Shown here one piece after another: positions 1-6,155 of a stretch of 12,212 nucleotides of DNA. Source of the stretch: Lachnospiraceae bacterium (lineage in GTDB: Bacteria > Bacillota > Clostridia > Lachnospirales > Lachnospiraceae); NCBI GenBank assembly GCA_024403585.1, contig JAKSRN010000030.1:1-12212 (forward strand). Direction: 5' to 3'. Under the pieces are notes generated by a model. It was not told the origin of the DNA and did no database searches. It saw only the letters and a program-made list of their open reading frames with translations. The number at the start of each line of letters is the position of its first letter. Positions within the stretch are counted from its first letter, which is position 1. The translations under genes and the position numbers were made by a program.

Positions 1-8
1 CTGTTACG

Positions 9-57
9 AACAGGGGCAGTCATACATGGGATGTATGGGCTGTCCCTGTTTTGGTTG
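9..57 (+). terminator. Rho-independent terminator of an upstream gene outside the window
   Basis: A long imperfect hairpin: an 11-bp outer arm (9-19 with 40-50, one G-U pair), a small internal bulge, then an inner 7-bp arm (CATACAT with ATGTATG) around a GGG loop. It is followed by a T-rich run TTTTGGTT on the + strand. The - strand side has no T tract, so it should stop transcription entering from the left. The 3' end of the T tract overlaps the -35 box of the next promoter. Confidence 0.75.
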
Positions 58-83
58 TCAGTGGACGGATTATGACATATAAT
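55..83 (+). promoter_or_regulatory. Sigma-A-type promoter for the clpX-like operon
   Basis: TTGTCA (55-60) and a perfect TATAAT (78-83) are separated by exactly 17 bases, which is close to consensus for the housekeeping sigma factor. Transcription would begin near 89-91, leaving a very short leader of about 20 bases before the ATG at 111. That places the possible upstream ATG at 51 outside the transcript and supports the 111 start. Confidence 0.8.
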
Positions 84-110
84 TGTTTCTATGAAAGTGA
101 GGAAAACAGT

Positions 111-1544
111 ATGACAGATTTCAGAAATGATTCGGAGAATACCTCCGGAGCAGTTGATATAGAAGAGGACGATACAGACGACTATGAAAAGGTCTGTATG
201 ATGTGTCGAAGAACAGAAAGCAAAGCCGGAAAGATGATCCAGCTGATGCAGGGGATGTATGTGTGTCCGGATTGTCTGCAGAGGAGTTTTGATACCATGC
301 AGAACAGTCCGTTTAATTATGCGGATATGATGCAGAATATGCCTCCGAACATGGGAGGTATTGACCTGTCCATGCTGCAGAACAAGCAGGTTCCGCCAAA
401 GCAGAAGATCAAAAAGAAAAAAGAGAAGACCGGTGAGGGGCAGGAGGCAAAGAAGAAACTGACTCTGAAGGATGTTCCTCCTCCACATAAGATCAAAGCC
501 CGTCTGGATGAATATGTGATCGGACAGGAGAAGGCCAAAAAGATCATTGCGGTGGAAGTATACAACCACTATAAGAGAGTTCTTTCTGAGCCGTCTGAGG
601 ATGTAGAGATCGAGAAGTCCAATATGCTGATGATCGGACCTACCGGTTCCGGAAAGACCTATCTGGTACAGACTCTGGCAAAGCTTCTGGATGTGCCGCT
701 TGCCATCACGGACGCTACCTCTCTTACAGAGGCTGGCTATATCGGTGACGATATTGAGAGTGTTGTGTCAAAGCTTCTGGCTAACGCTGACAACGATGTG
801 GAACGTGCCGAGCACGGCATTATCTTCATCGACGAGATCGATAAGATCGCTAAAAAGAAGAATACCAACCAGAGAGATGTCAGTGGTGAGGCTGTGCAGC
901 AGGGTATGCTGAAGCTGCTGGAGGGAAGCAAGATTGAGGTTCCTGTTGGTGCCAACAGTAAGAATGCCATGGTACCTTTGACAACCGTGGATACAAAGAA
1001 TATTCTCTTTATCTGTGGCGGTGCATTCCCGGATCTGGAAGAGATCATCAAGGAGCGCATGAGCCAGAAAGCGTCCATCGGATTCAATGCGGATCTGAAG
1101 GACAAATACGCAGAAGAGAAAAACATGCTGATGAATGTGACCGCTCAGGATCTTCGGAGCTTTGGAATGATCCCTGAGTTTCTGGGACGTCTTCCGATCG
1201 TTTTCTCCCTGGAGAGTCTCACAGAAGATATGCTGGTGAAGATCCTGCAGGAGCCGAAGAATGCGATCCTGAAGCAGTACAAACGTCTGCTTGAACTGGA
1301 TGAAGTAAAACTGACCTTTGAGGAAGAGGCCCTTCGTGCCATCGCGAAAAAGGCCCTGGAGAAAGATACAGGAGCCAGAGCCCTGAGAGCGATCATTGAG
1401 GAATTCATGCTGGATATCATGTATGAGATCCCGAAGGATGATAACATCGGTGAAGTGATCATCACCGGAGACTATGTAAACCATACAGGTGGTCCGAAGA
1501 TCCTTCTCAGAGGACAGATGGCTCTTCCGGACTATATGGGATGA
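111..1544 (+). CDS. clpX: ClpX-like AAA+ protein unfoldase (probable paralogue of ClpX)
   Basis: A 477-residue ATP-dependent unfoldase of the ClpX family, expected to form a cytoplasmic hexamer that feeds substrates to ClpP. Visible features are an N-terminal C4 zinc-binding domain (C29, C32, C52, C55), a Met/Pro- then Lys-rich linker (about 60-122), Walker A GPTGSGKT (176-183), pore loop 1 GYIG (209-212), Walker B with D241/E242, a ClpP-docking IGF loop (323-325), the arginine-finger motif IPEFLGR (354-360) and sensor 2 GAR (421-423). It is longer than E. coli ClpX (424 residues). The usual GGRKHPHQEF segment is replaced: RKH reads SKN at 283-285, and the pore-2 loop between DEIDK and RDVSGE is two residues shorter. 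The start at 111 has a GTGAGG ribosome site 8 bases upstream and lies just after the promoter. No clpP or trigger factor gene adjoins it, and the next gene begins 22 bases after the stop. The family is certain. Paralogue status is inferred, so the symbol is given for the family only. Confidence 0.9.
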   Translation: MTDFRNDSENTSGAVDIEEDDTDDYEKVCMMCRRTESKAGKMIQLMQGMYVCPDCLQRSFDTMQNSPFNYADMMQNMPPNMGGIDLSMLQNKQVPPKQKIKKKKEKTGEGQEAKKKLTLKDVPPPHKIKARLDEYVIGQEKAKKIIAVEVYNHYKRVLSEPSEDVEIEKSNMLMIGPTGSGKTYLVQTLAKLLDVPLAITDATSLTEAGYIGDDIESVVSKLLANADNDVERAEHGIIFIDEIDKIAKKKNTNQRDVSGEAVQQGMLKLLEGSKIEVPVGANSKNAMVPLTTVDTKNILFICGGAFPDLEEIIKERMSQKASIGFNADLKDKYAEEKNMLMNVTAQDLRSFGMIPEFLGRLPIVFSLESLTEDMLVKILQEPKNAILKQYKRLLELDEVKLTFEEEALRAIAKKALEKDTGARALRAIIEEFMLDIMYEIPKDDNIGEVIITGDYVNHTGGPKILLRGQMALPDYMG

Positions 1545-1566
1545 ACAGGTCAGAAATGAGGTTCTA

Positions 1567-2979
1567 ATGGTTTTCAGTTCAACTATATTTATGTTTATGT
1601 TTTTGCCGATCGTTCTTGGCGGCTACTATGCGCTCAGGGGACCTGTCAGAAACTACTGGCTGCTGGGCATGAGCCTTGTGTTCTTTGCCTGGTCCCAGCC
1701 GAAGTATCTCTGGATCATCCTGGTGAACATTGCCGTGAACTATCTGGCTGCGATGCTGATGCAGAATCAGGCCATCAAAAAACCCATTCTGTTGTGTTGT
1801 ATTCTGATCAATCTTGGACTGCTGTTTTATTTTAAATATTTTGATTTTGTACTGGAGTCTGTGAACAGTCTTCTGAACAGACACCTGCTGGTACCGGAGA
1901 TCATACTGCCCATCGGAATATCATTCTTTACTTTTCAGGGCATGTCCTATTCCATTGATGTATACAGGGGCACAGTTCCGGTGCAGAAGAATCCTTTTAA
2001 GGTAGCACTCTATATCGTGCTTTTCCCACAGCTGATCGCCGGCCCGATCGTCCGTTATACAGATGTGGTCCGGGAGATTGATACAAGAACCGTGGGACTG
2101 GAGGATTTTACTTACGGTATCCAGAGGTTTGTTGTGGGCCTTGGCAAAAAAGTAATTCTGGCTAATTCCATGGCTTCTGTCTGTGACACGATCTGGGCCA
2201 GAGGTGCCGGAAACAGTACAGTGGCGGTAGCCTGGCTGGGCAGTATCGCCTATACATTGCAGATCTTTTACGATTTTTCCGGTTACAGCGATATGGCCAT
2301 CGGTCTGGGACGTATGTTTGGTTTTCATTTTAATGAGAACTTCCGTCTTCCCTACATTTCAAAAAGTATCTCGGAATTCTGGAGAAGATGGCATATTTCG
2401 CTGAATACATGGTTCCGTGATTATGTATATATCCCGCTGGGAGGAAACAGAAAGCACGTCTATCGAAATCTGGCGATCGTCTTTCTGCTGACAGGAATCT
2501 GGCACGGCGCAGCATGGAATTTTATTTTCTGGGGAATCTGGAACGGTCTTTTCATTCTGGCTGAGCGCTATCACGGAAATTCTGCAGGGAAGAAAGATCA
2601 GAAAGAGAAGGGCGGTTTCCTGAAACAATCTGTCGGCCTTCTCTATACCCTTTTTGTGGTAAATGCAGGCTGGGTTCTCTTCAGAGCTCCTGATCTGAAA
2701 GCGGCTGGCAGATATATTCTGAATATGATCGGAATCACACGTGGCGGATCCGGATTTACACTGGAATCCTATCTGGATCCATGGACTCTGCTGATCCTGT
2801 TCCTAAGTATTCTCTTTGCTTCTTCCATCCCTTCCCGGGTAGGAGAAAGCATCGAGAAAAAGTGGGGAGGCAGACTGGTCCTGTCCGGCAAGTATCTGCT
2901 GCTGATCGGTATGTTTCTGTTCTGTATGATGAGAATTGTTGCGGGGACCTACAATCCTTTTATTTATTTTCAGTTTTAA
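1567..2979 (+). CDS. MBOAT-family membrane O-acyltransferase (AlgI/PatA-like)
   Basis: A 470-residue polytopic membrane protein of the MBOAT family. Members such as AlgI pass acetyl groups across the membrane for O-acetylation of exported polysaccharide or wall polymers. The start MVFSSTIFMFMFLPIV is typical of the family. Later motifs are FFTFQGMSYSIDVYRG (120-135), SGYSDMAIGLGRMFGF (238-253), the EFWRRWHISLNTWFRDYVYIP block (270-290, H276) and the putative catalytic histidine H313 in TGIWHGAAWN. Many hydrophobic segments of membrane-spanning length run from residue 5 to the C-terminus. The reading frame is open back to 1489, but translation is assigned to 1567 because TGAGG lies 5 bases upstream and because the longer form overlaps clpX and adds a non-family hydrophilic tail. 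The gene directly precedes a DHHW/AlgJ-like gene, the usual partner. The acceptor polymer is not identifiable from this window; no glycosyltransferase genes are present. Confidence 0.93.
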   Translation: MVFSSTIFMFMFLPIVLGGYYALRGPVRNYWLLGMSLVFFAWSQPKYLWIILVNIAVNYLAAMLMQNQAIKKPILLCCILINLGLLFYFKYFDFVLESVNSLLNRHLLVPEIILPIGISFFTFQGMSYSIDVYRGTVPVQKNPFKVALYIVLFPQLIAGPIVRYTDVVREIDTRTVGLEDFTYGIQRFVVGLGKKVILANSMASVCDTIWARGAGNSTVAVAWLGSIAYTLQIFYDFSGYSDMAIGLGRMFGFHFNENFRLPYISKSISEFWRRWHISLNTWFRDYVYIPLGGNRKHVYRNLAIVFLLTGIWHGAAWNFIFWGIWNGLFILAERYHGNSAGKKDQKEKGGFLKQSVGLLYTLFVVNAGWVLFRAPDLKAAGRYILNMIGITRGGSGFTLESYLDPWTLLILFLSILFASSIPSRVGESIEKKWGGRLVLSGKYLLLIGMFLFCMMRIVAGTYNPFIYFQF

Positions 2980-2991
2980 GGAGGAAGCGAA

Positions 2992-4425
2992 ATGAAAGAG
3001 AAGCGGATCAGGCAGCTCTTTATTGCTGCTTTTATCCTGATGCTGGTGCTGCCTCTGCTGCTGACAAGCTTTAAAAAAGATGTGGTTTCCGAAATCGAAA
3101 ACAGAACACTGGCAAATTTCCCGAAACTGACAATGGCAGATGGAGAGAAAAATCCGAATTTCATACCGGAATTCGAGAGCTGGTTCAATGATCATGTGGG
3201 ATTCAGAGAGCCATTGTTCGAAGCAAATCTGAAGCTGCAGTATGACCTGTTTGATCATTCTGCCAATGAAAAAGTAATGGTCGGAAAAGACGGCTGGCTC
3301 TTCTTTACAGGTGATGGCAATGCGGCAATACCGGCCGGTGAATATCCGAACTTTGGGGAGAAAGAACTGGAGGCAATCTGCCAAAAGCAGATCAGCATCC
3401 GGGATAAATTAAAGAGCCAGGGTATAGAGTATGTGATCATGCTTCCGCCAAGTAAGGTCAGCATCTATCCGGAATATATCAAGGGAGATTTTTCCGTAAG
3501 AAAAACCCCGTCAGATATCCTGGCAGATTATCTGGAAGCACATTCAGATCTGAAGGTGGTCCGGTTGAAGGACACTTTGCTGGAAGAAAAAGAGAAGACA
3601 GATGAGCTTCTGTATTTTAAAACCGATACCCACTGGAATACCTATGGCAGTTCGGTTGCCTACCGGCAGCTGGTGAAAAAGCTGAAGGAGTGGAAGCTTA
3701 CCGATACAGAAGCAGCAGAGATGACCCTGATCAAAGAAGATAAGACCCGTGATCTCTCTAAGATGCTGGTCAGCGATCAGGAACATTACACGGAAGAATC
3801 TTACACCAGGTTTGAGATTCAGGATCCATCTGCTGTTTTTGTGGAGAGCGGAGAACTCTATGAGTACGTACAGCAGTATATTACAGACAATGGCATTACC
3901 CGCGGTTACAACTATGTAAATGAGAATCAGGATCTGCCGTCCTATCTGGTATTTTCAGATTCCATGTTTATGAACTGGATGGCAGGAATGGTGGCTGAAA
4001 ACTGTTCAGCGCTGACCGCGATCCAGAAACCGACGATCTCCCAGGAGATGATCGATGTGGTGAAACCGGACGTGGTGATCCTGGAGATGGTGGAGCGCTA
4101 TCTGAATACAATGGCTCAGGACGATTATTGCAATGCCTTTCTGCATGTGACTATTCAGAAACAGGGAGAGCTGGTGGAGATCAGCTACAAAGATGATGGT
4201 GCTTATCAGCATATGTGGTTCCCGGTCTGGAGCAATGATAACAGTGGCGATATTATCTGGCATGAGGCAGAACGCAGTGATGACAATACCTGGCATGTGA
4301 CAGTCAATCTGGCGGATTATGGTGCGAATGGAGTGTATAATGTGCATTTTTATCAGTCAGAAGACAGCCTGGACCATGCGGTGAGTGTTCATACCGATCG
4401 TTTTGATATAGGCAATTTATTTTAG
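2992..4425 (+). CDS. Membrane-anchored DHHW/AlgJ-like SGNH acetyltransferase-related protein with C-terminal GBS Bsp-like domain
   Basis: A 477-residue protein with one N-terminal hydrophobic anchor (about 8-26, no lipobox cysteine), so most of it should face the outside. The body resembles the DHHW and AlgJ/AlgX families: ESWFNDHVGFRE (62-73), VGKDGWLFF (97-105), the DTHWN motif (212-216, candidate catalytic D212 and H214) and FSDSMF (321-326, candidate nucleophile S324). Such proteins take the acyl group delivered by an MBOAT partner and place it on sugar hydroxyls. Residues about 385-455 look like a GBS Bsp-like repeat: WFPVWS, then DIIWHEA, then a run ending GVYNVHFYQ. That module is usually found in secreted wall-active Firmicute proteins. 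Its ribosome site GGAGG starts one base after the MBOAT stop, 12 bases separate the genes, and translation is probably coupled. The SGNH assignment is firm in motif content, but the substrate is unknown. The C-terminal domain call rests on pattern memory. Confidence 0.85.
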   Translation: MKEKRIRQLFIAAFILMLVLPLLLTSFKKDVVSEIENRTLANFPKLTMADGEKNPNFIPEFESWFNDHVGFREPLFEANLKLQYDLFDHSANEKVMVGKDGWLFFTGDGNAAIPAGEYPNFGEKELEAICQKQISIRDKLKSQGIEYVIMLPPSKVSIYPEYIKGDFSVRKTPSDILADYLEAHSDLKVVRLKDTLLEEKEKTDELLYFKTDTHWNTYGSSVAYRQLVKKLKEWKLTDTEAAEMTLIKEDKTRDLSKMLVSDQEHYTEESYTRFEIQDPSAVFVESGELYEYVQQYITDNGITRGYNYVNENQDLPSYLVFSDSMFMNWMAGMVAENCSALTAIQKPTISQEMIDVVKPDVVILEMVERYLNTMAQDDYCNAFLHVTIQKQGELVEISYKDDGAYQHMWFPVWSNDNSGDIIWHEAERSDDNTWHVTVNLADYGANGVYNVHFYQSEDSLDHAVSVHTDRFDIGNLF

Positions 4426-4482
4426 TTAGAGAAGACTCCTGCCCTTACAGGCAGTGTGTGATAACAAAGGAGGAATACAAGT

Positions 4483-4950
4483 ATGGCAAATGCAAGCGAA
4501 ATTTTTGAAACTCTCAAGAAAACCCTTACTGTGACTGCGGACAAGGCCGCAAAAAAAACAGATGAGATCATCGCCGTGCAGAAGGTAAAAAACAAAAAAG
4601 CCTCTTTAGAGAAACAGATGGATGGTACTTACCGTTCCATCGGAAAGAAGATCTTTGATGCATACAGAGAAGGAAGTCCTCTTGCAGAGGATCTTGCAAA
4701 ACTCTGTGAGAAGATCAGCACACTCCAGGAAGAGATTGAAGCCTGCAAAGAAGAGATTGCAGACATCAAAGGCGAGCCTATTGGCAATTCCAGAGGTCCG
4801 ATCCGGGAAGAAGAGATTGAAGATGCTGACTTTGAGGAAGCAGATTCAGAAGAGGAACTTCCGGAGGAAGAAGCTGAAGCAGAGGATGCAGTGGAAGCGG
4901 CAACTGAAGAAACTGCAGAAAACGTAGAAGAGAGCAAAACAGAGGAGTAA
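4483..4950 (+). CDS. Hypothetical small acidic coiled-coil protein
   Basis: A 155-residue protein that I do not recognise. It has no signal peptide and no membrane segment, so it should be cytoplasmic. Residues 1-40 are Lys/Ala/Thr-rich and amphipathic. Residues 41-96 look helical, with heptad-like spacing (LCEKISTLQEEIEACKEEIADIK at 74-96) that suggests a coiled coil, and contain two isolated cysteines (C75, C88). From about 108 the chain is almost entirely Glu, Asp and Ala and is probably disordered. A strong AAAGGAGGA ribosome site lies at 4467-4473. The 57-base gap from the DHHW gene has no clear terminator, and the gene lies 8 bases before the signal peptidase-like gene, so it probably belongs to the same transcript. 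A scaffold or adaptor role is possible but unsupported. Coding status is well supported by the ribosome site, spacing and open frame. Confidence 0.75.
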   Translation: MANASEIFETLKKTLTVTADKAAKKTDEIIAVQKVKNKKASLEKQMDGTYRSIGKKIFDAYREGSPLAEDLAKLCEKISTLQEEIEACKEEIADIKGEPIGNSRGPIREEEIEDADFEEADSEEELPEEEAEAEDAVEAATEETAENVEESKTEE

Positions 4951-4958
4951 TCACGGAT

Positions 4959-5411
4959 ATGGTTTATATCAGTATTCTTTTGTTTGTTTTCCTGGCGGAT
5001 CTCATGCTGAAGAAATATGTGGAAGCCAATTATGACGAAGAGACCAGGAAGTACCTGTTCGGAAAGCGGATCATCGTAAGAAAACTGCATAATGACGGGA
5101 TTGCACTGGGAAAGCTTGCCGACTATAAAGAAGAAGTCAGAAGATCCACCTTTGGCGTGATGATCGCAATGCTGGTGTATTTCTTCTTTCTGCTTTTCCG
5201 AAAGGGCAATCAGATCAGAAAACTGGGTCTTTCCATCTTTTTGGGAGGTGCCCTATGCAACTGGTTTGACCGTTTCCATCAGAGAACAGTAACTGACTAT
5301 TTCAGTTTCAATGTGAAATGGAAAAAACTGAGAAGCCTGGTATTCAATCTGTCTGATCTGTGTATTGTGGCAGGGCTTTTGTTATCCCTTGTGGATAAAA
5401 AAAGAAAATAA
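4959..5411 (+). CDS. Divergent signal peptidase II (LspA)-like membrane aspartyl protease
   Basis: A 150-residue membrane protein with the LspA motif series: D14..K18 in the first hydrophobic segment, HNDGIALG (44-51), GGALCNWFDR (96-105), TDYF with D113, and FNLSD with D133. D113 and D133 correspond to the two catalytic aspartates that cut lipoprotein signal peptides at the lipobox cysteine. Departures from typical LspA are worth noting: the Gly of the GxVxDF motif appears to be Arg (RTVTDYF), the residue before the conserved Asn in GGALGN is Cys, and a charged stretch (24-42) precedes the Asn-Gly-Ala motif. Hydrophobic segments lie at about 3-13, 65-80, 88-100 and 133-145. The ribosome site GAGGAG overlaps the end of the preceding gene. 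It could be the cell's main lipoprotein signal peptidase or a specialised paralogue. No lipoprotein gene is visible in this operon, so I leave the symbol blank. Confidence 0.8.
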   Translation: MVYISILLFVFLADLMLKKYVEANYDEETRKYLFGKRIIVRKLHNDGIALGKLADYKEEVRRSTFGVMIAMLVYFFFLLFRKGNQIRKLGLSIFLGGALCNWFDRFHQRTVTDYFSFNVKWKKLRSLVFNLSDLCIVAGLLLSLVDKKRK

Positions 5412-5463
5412 AAGCAAAGCAGGCAGAGAACGAAAAGCCTATGCAAATGTAAGTGGATAAAGC

Positions 5464-5507
5464 AAATAAACAGAAGCCGGTCCAGACGGACCGGCTTCTG
5501 TTTATTT
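5464..5507. terminator. Bidirectional rho-independent terminator between convergent lspA-like gene and mscL
   Basis: A perfect 20-bp inverted repeat (5464-5483 with 5488-5507) closes on a 4-base AGAC loop. The stem has a GC-rich core (CCGGTCC/GGACCGG) and A/T-rich outer ends, so each strand ends in a U-rich arm (TTTATTTCTTTT on +, TTTATTTGCTTT on -). Its place between two genes that point at each other fits termination of both transcripts. The rest of 5412-5540 shows nothing else. Confidence 0.93.
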
Positions 5508-5540
5508 CTTTTCTGTGCGGATATATTTTCTGCAAACAGC

Positions 5541-5969
5541 TTATTTCAGCTCAGATGTACAGTGTGGACATCTTGTTGCATCGATTGCAATCTCGGATTT
5601 ACAGAAAGGACAAACCTTTGTAGTTGGAGCTGCTGGTTTCTCCTCCTCTTTTTTAGCAACCATCTTCTGCATCTTGTTCATGGATTTAACGATCAGGAAG
5701 ATGATGATTGCGATGATGACGAAGTTGATCACTGCAGATACAAAGTTGCCCAGTGCCAGCATTGGTGGTTCCTCACCTGCTGCAAGTGCAATGTTCCATT
5801 TTGTGAAATCCAGACCACCTGTGATCATGGAGATAAGAGGCATTACGATATCATTTACTACAGAGTTTACGATTGCAGTAAATGCAGCACCGATGATCAT
5901 ACCTACTGCCAGATCCATGACATTGCCACGGGAAATGAACTCTTTGAATTCACCGAAAAATTTCTTCAT
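5541..5969 (-). CDS. mscL: Large-conductance mechanosensitive channel MscL with C-terminal zinc ribbon
   Basis: A 142-residue pentameric membrane channel that opens under membrane tension to release solutes during osmotic downshock. The N-terminus MKKFFGEFKEFISRGNVMDL and the first helix (about 16-46, with AVGMIIGAAFTAIVNSVVND) are textbook MscL. A periplasmic loop follows (about 47-71), then the second helix (72-97). After KMQKMVAKKEEEK, the usual C-terminal helical bundle is replaced by a Pro/Ala linker and a zinc ribbon with CPFC (120-123) and CPHC (134-137). The frame is open back to 6134, but 5969 is chosen because it starts at the conserved MKKF, has AAGGAG (5979-5984) at good distance, and because the extra segment contains the promoter. 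It is a single-gene transcript ending at the shared bidirectional terminator. Channel identity is sure; metal binding is inferred from the cysteines. Confidence 0.95.
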   Translation of the reverse strand: MKKFFGEFKEFISRGNVMDLAVGMIIGAAFTAIVNSVVNDIVMPLISMITGGLDFTKWNIALAAGEEPPMLALGNFVSAVINFVIIAIIIFLIVKSMNKMQKMVAKKEEEKPAAPTTKVCPFCKSEIAIDATRCPHCTSELK

Positions 5970-5993
5970 TAGTAGAATCTCCTTTTCTTTATT

Positions 5994-6004
5994 TACGCAC
6001 TTCT
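5994..6004 (+). repeat. Direct repeat copy 1 (TACGCACTTCT), in the mscL leader
   Basis: An 11-base word found again, in the same orientation, at 6089-6099. This copy lies between the predicted mscL transcription start (about 6015) and its ribosome site (5979-5984). An operator role is possible, but chance is not excluded. Confidence 0.45.
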
Positions 6005-6021
6005 CTCGTGCACCATGTGAA

Positions 6022-6050
6022 ATTATAGCATCAGAAATATGGGAATACAA
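6022..6050 (-). promoter_or_regulatory. Probable sigma-A promoter of mscL
   Basis: Reading the - strand, TTGTAT (6045-6050) is followed after exactly 17 bases by a perfect TATAAT (6022-6027). The predicted start of transcription is near 6015, giving a leader of about 45 bases before the mscL ATG. The -35 box matches consensus at only three positions. Confidence 0.65.
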
Positions 6051-6088
6051 TAGGTTTTTACATGCTTTTGGGATAGAAAGAAATACTG

Positions 6089-6099
6089 TACGCACTTCT
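6089..6099 (+). repeat. Direct repeat copy 2 (TACGCACTTCT), in the dfrA promoter spacer
   Basis: The second copy of the 11-base word at 5994-6004, 95 bases downstream. It covers the -35/spacer part of the dfrA promoter, where a bound protein would affect transcription. Confidence 0.45.
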
Positions 6100-6116
6100 G
6101 GGGATTGGTATATAAT
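6089..6116 (+). promoter_or_regulatory. Probable promoter for dfrA-ispG-polC
   Basis: A perfect TATAAT at 6111-6116 stands about 40 bases before the dfrA ATG. The -35 region is poor: TACGCA (6089-6094, 16-base spacer) is the best match and agrees with consensus at three positions. This suggests a weak or activator-dependent promoter. No other convincing promoter lies between here and polC. Confidence 0.55.
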
Positions 6117-6155
6117 AAAACTATCTATCGGCATTTTTAAATAAAGGAGAATAGG

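Noticed and set aside
51..110. Upstream in-frame start for the clpX-like gene at 51
   Set aside because: It lies before the -10 box of the promoter and lacks a ribosome site. The 111 start has both and begins at a typical ClpX N-terminus.
91..114. Seven-codon leader peptide (MKVRKTV) whose stop overlaps the clpX-like ATG
   Set aside because: Transcription should start at about 89-91, so this ATG would be leaderless with no ribosome site. The overlap is probably accidental.
768..1484. A 238-codon - strand open frame opposite clpX
   Set aside because: It is antisense to the conserved AAA+ core, with no recognisable protein pattern and no promoter or ribosome site on that strand.
1489..1566. 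Upstream in-frame start for the MBOAT gene overlapping clpX
   Set aside because: The extra 26 residues are hydrophilic and unlike the family. MVFSSTIF at 1567 is the usual MBOAT start, with a TGAGG site.
4439..4454. Short hairpin (CTGCC/GGCAG) between the DHHW and acidic-protein genes
   Set aside because: The stem has only 5 bp and no T run follows, so it is not a credible terminator. The genes are treated as co-transcribed.
5970..6134. Extended MscL start at 6134
   Set aside because: The added 55 residues translate the promoter and leader region. The conserved MscL N-terminus and ribosome site fix the start at 5969.
5515..6144. A 209-codon + strand open frame opposite mscL
   Set aside because: It covers the mscL gene, the shared terminator edge and both promoters. 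It is a mirror of the mscL frame without motif support.
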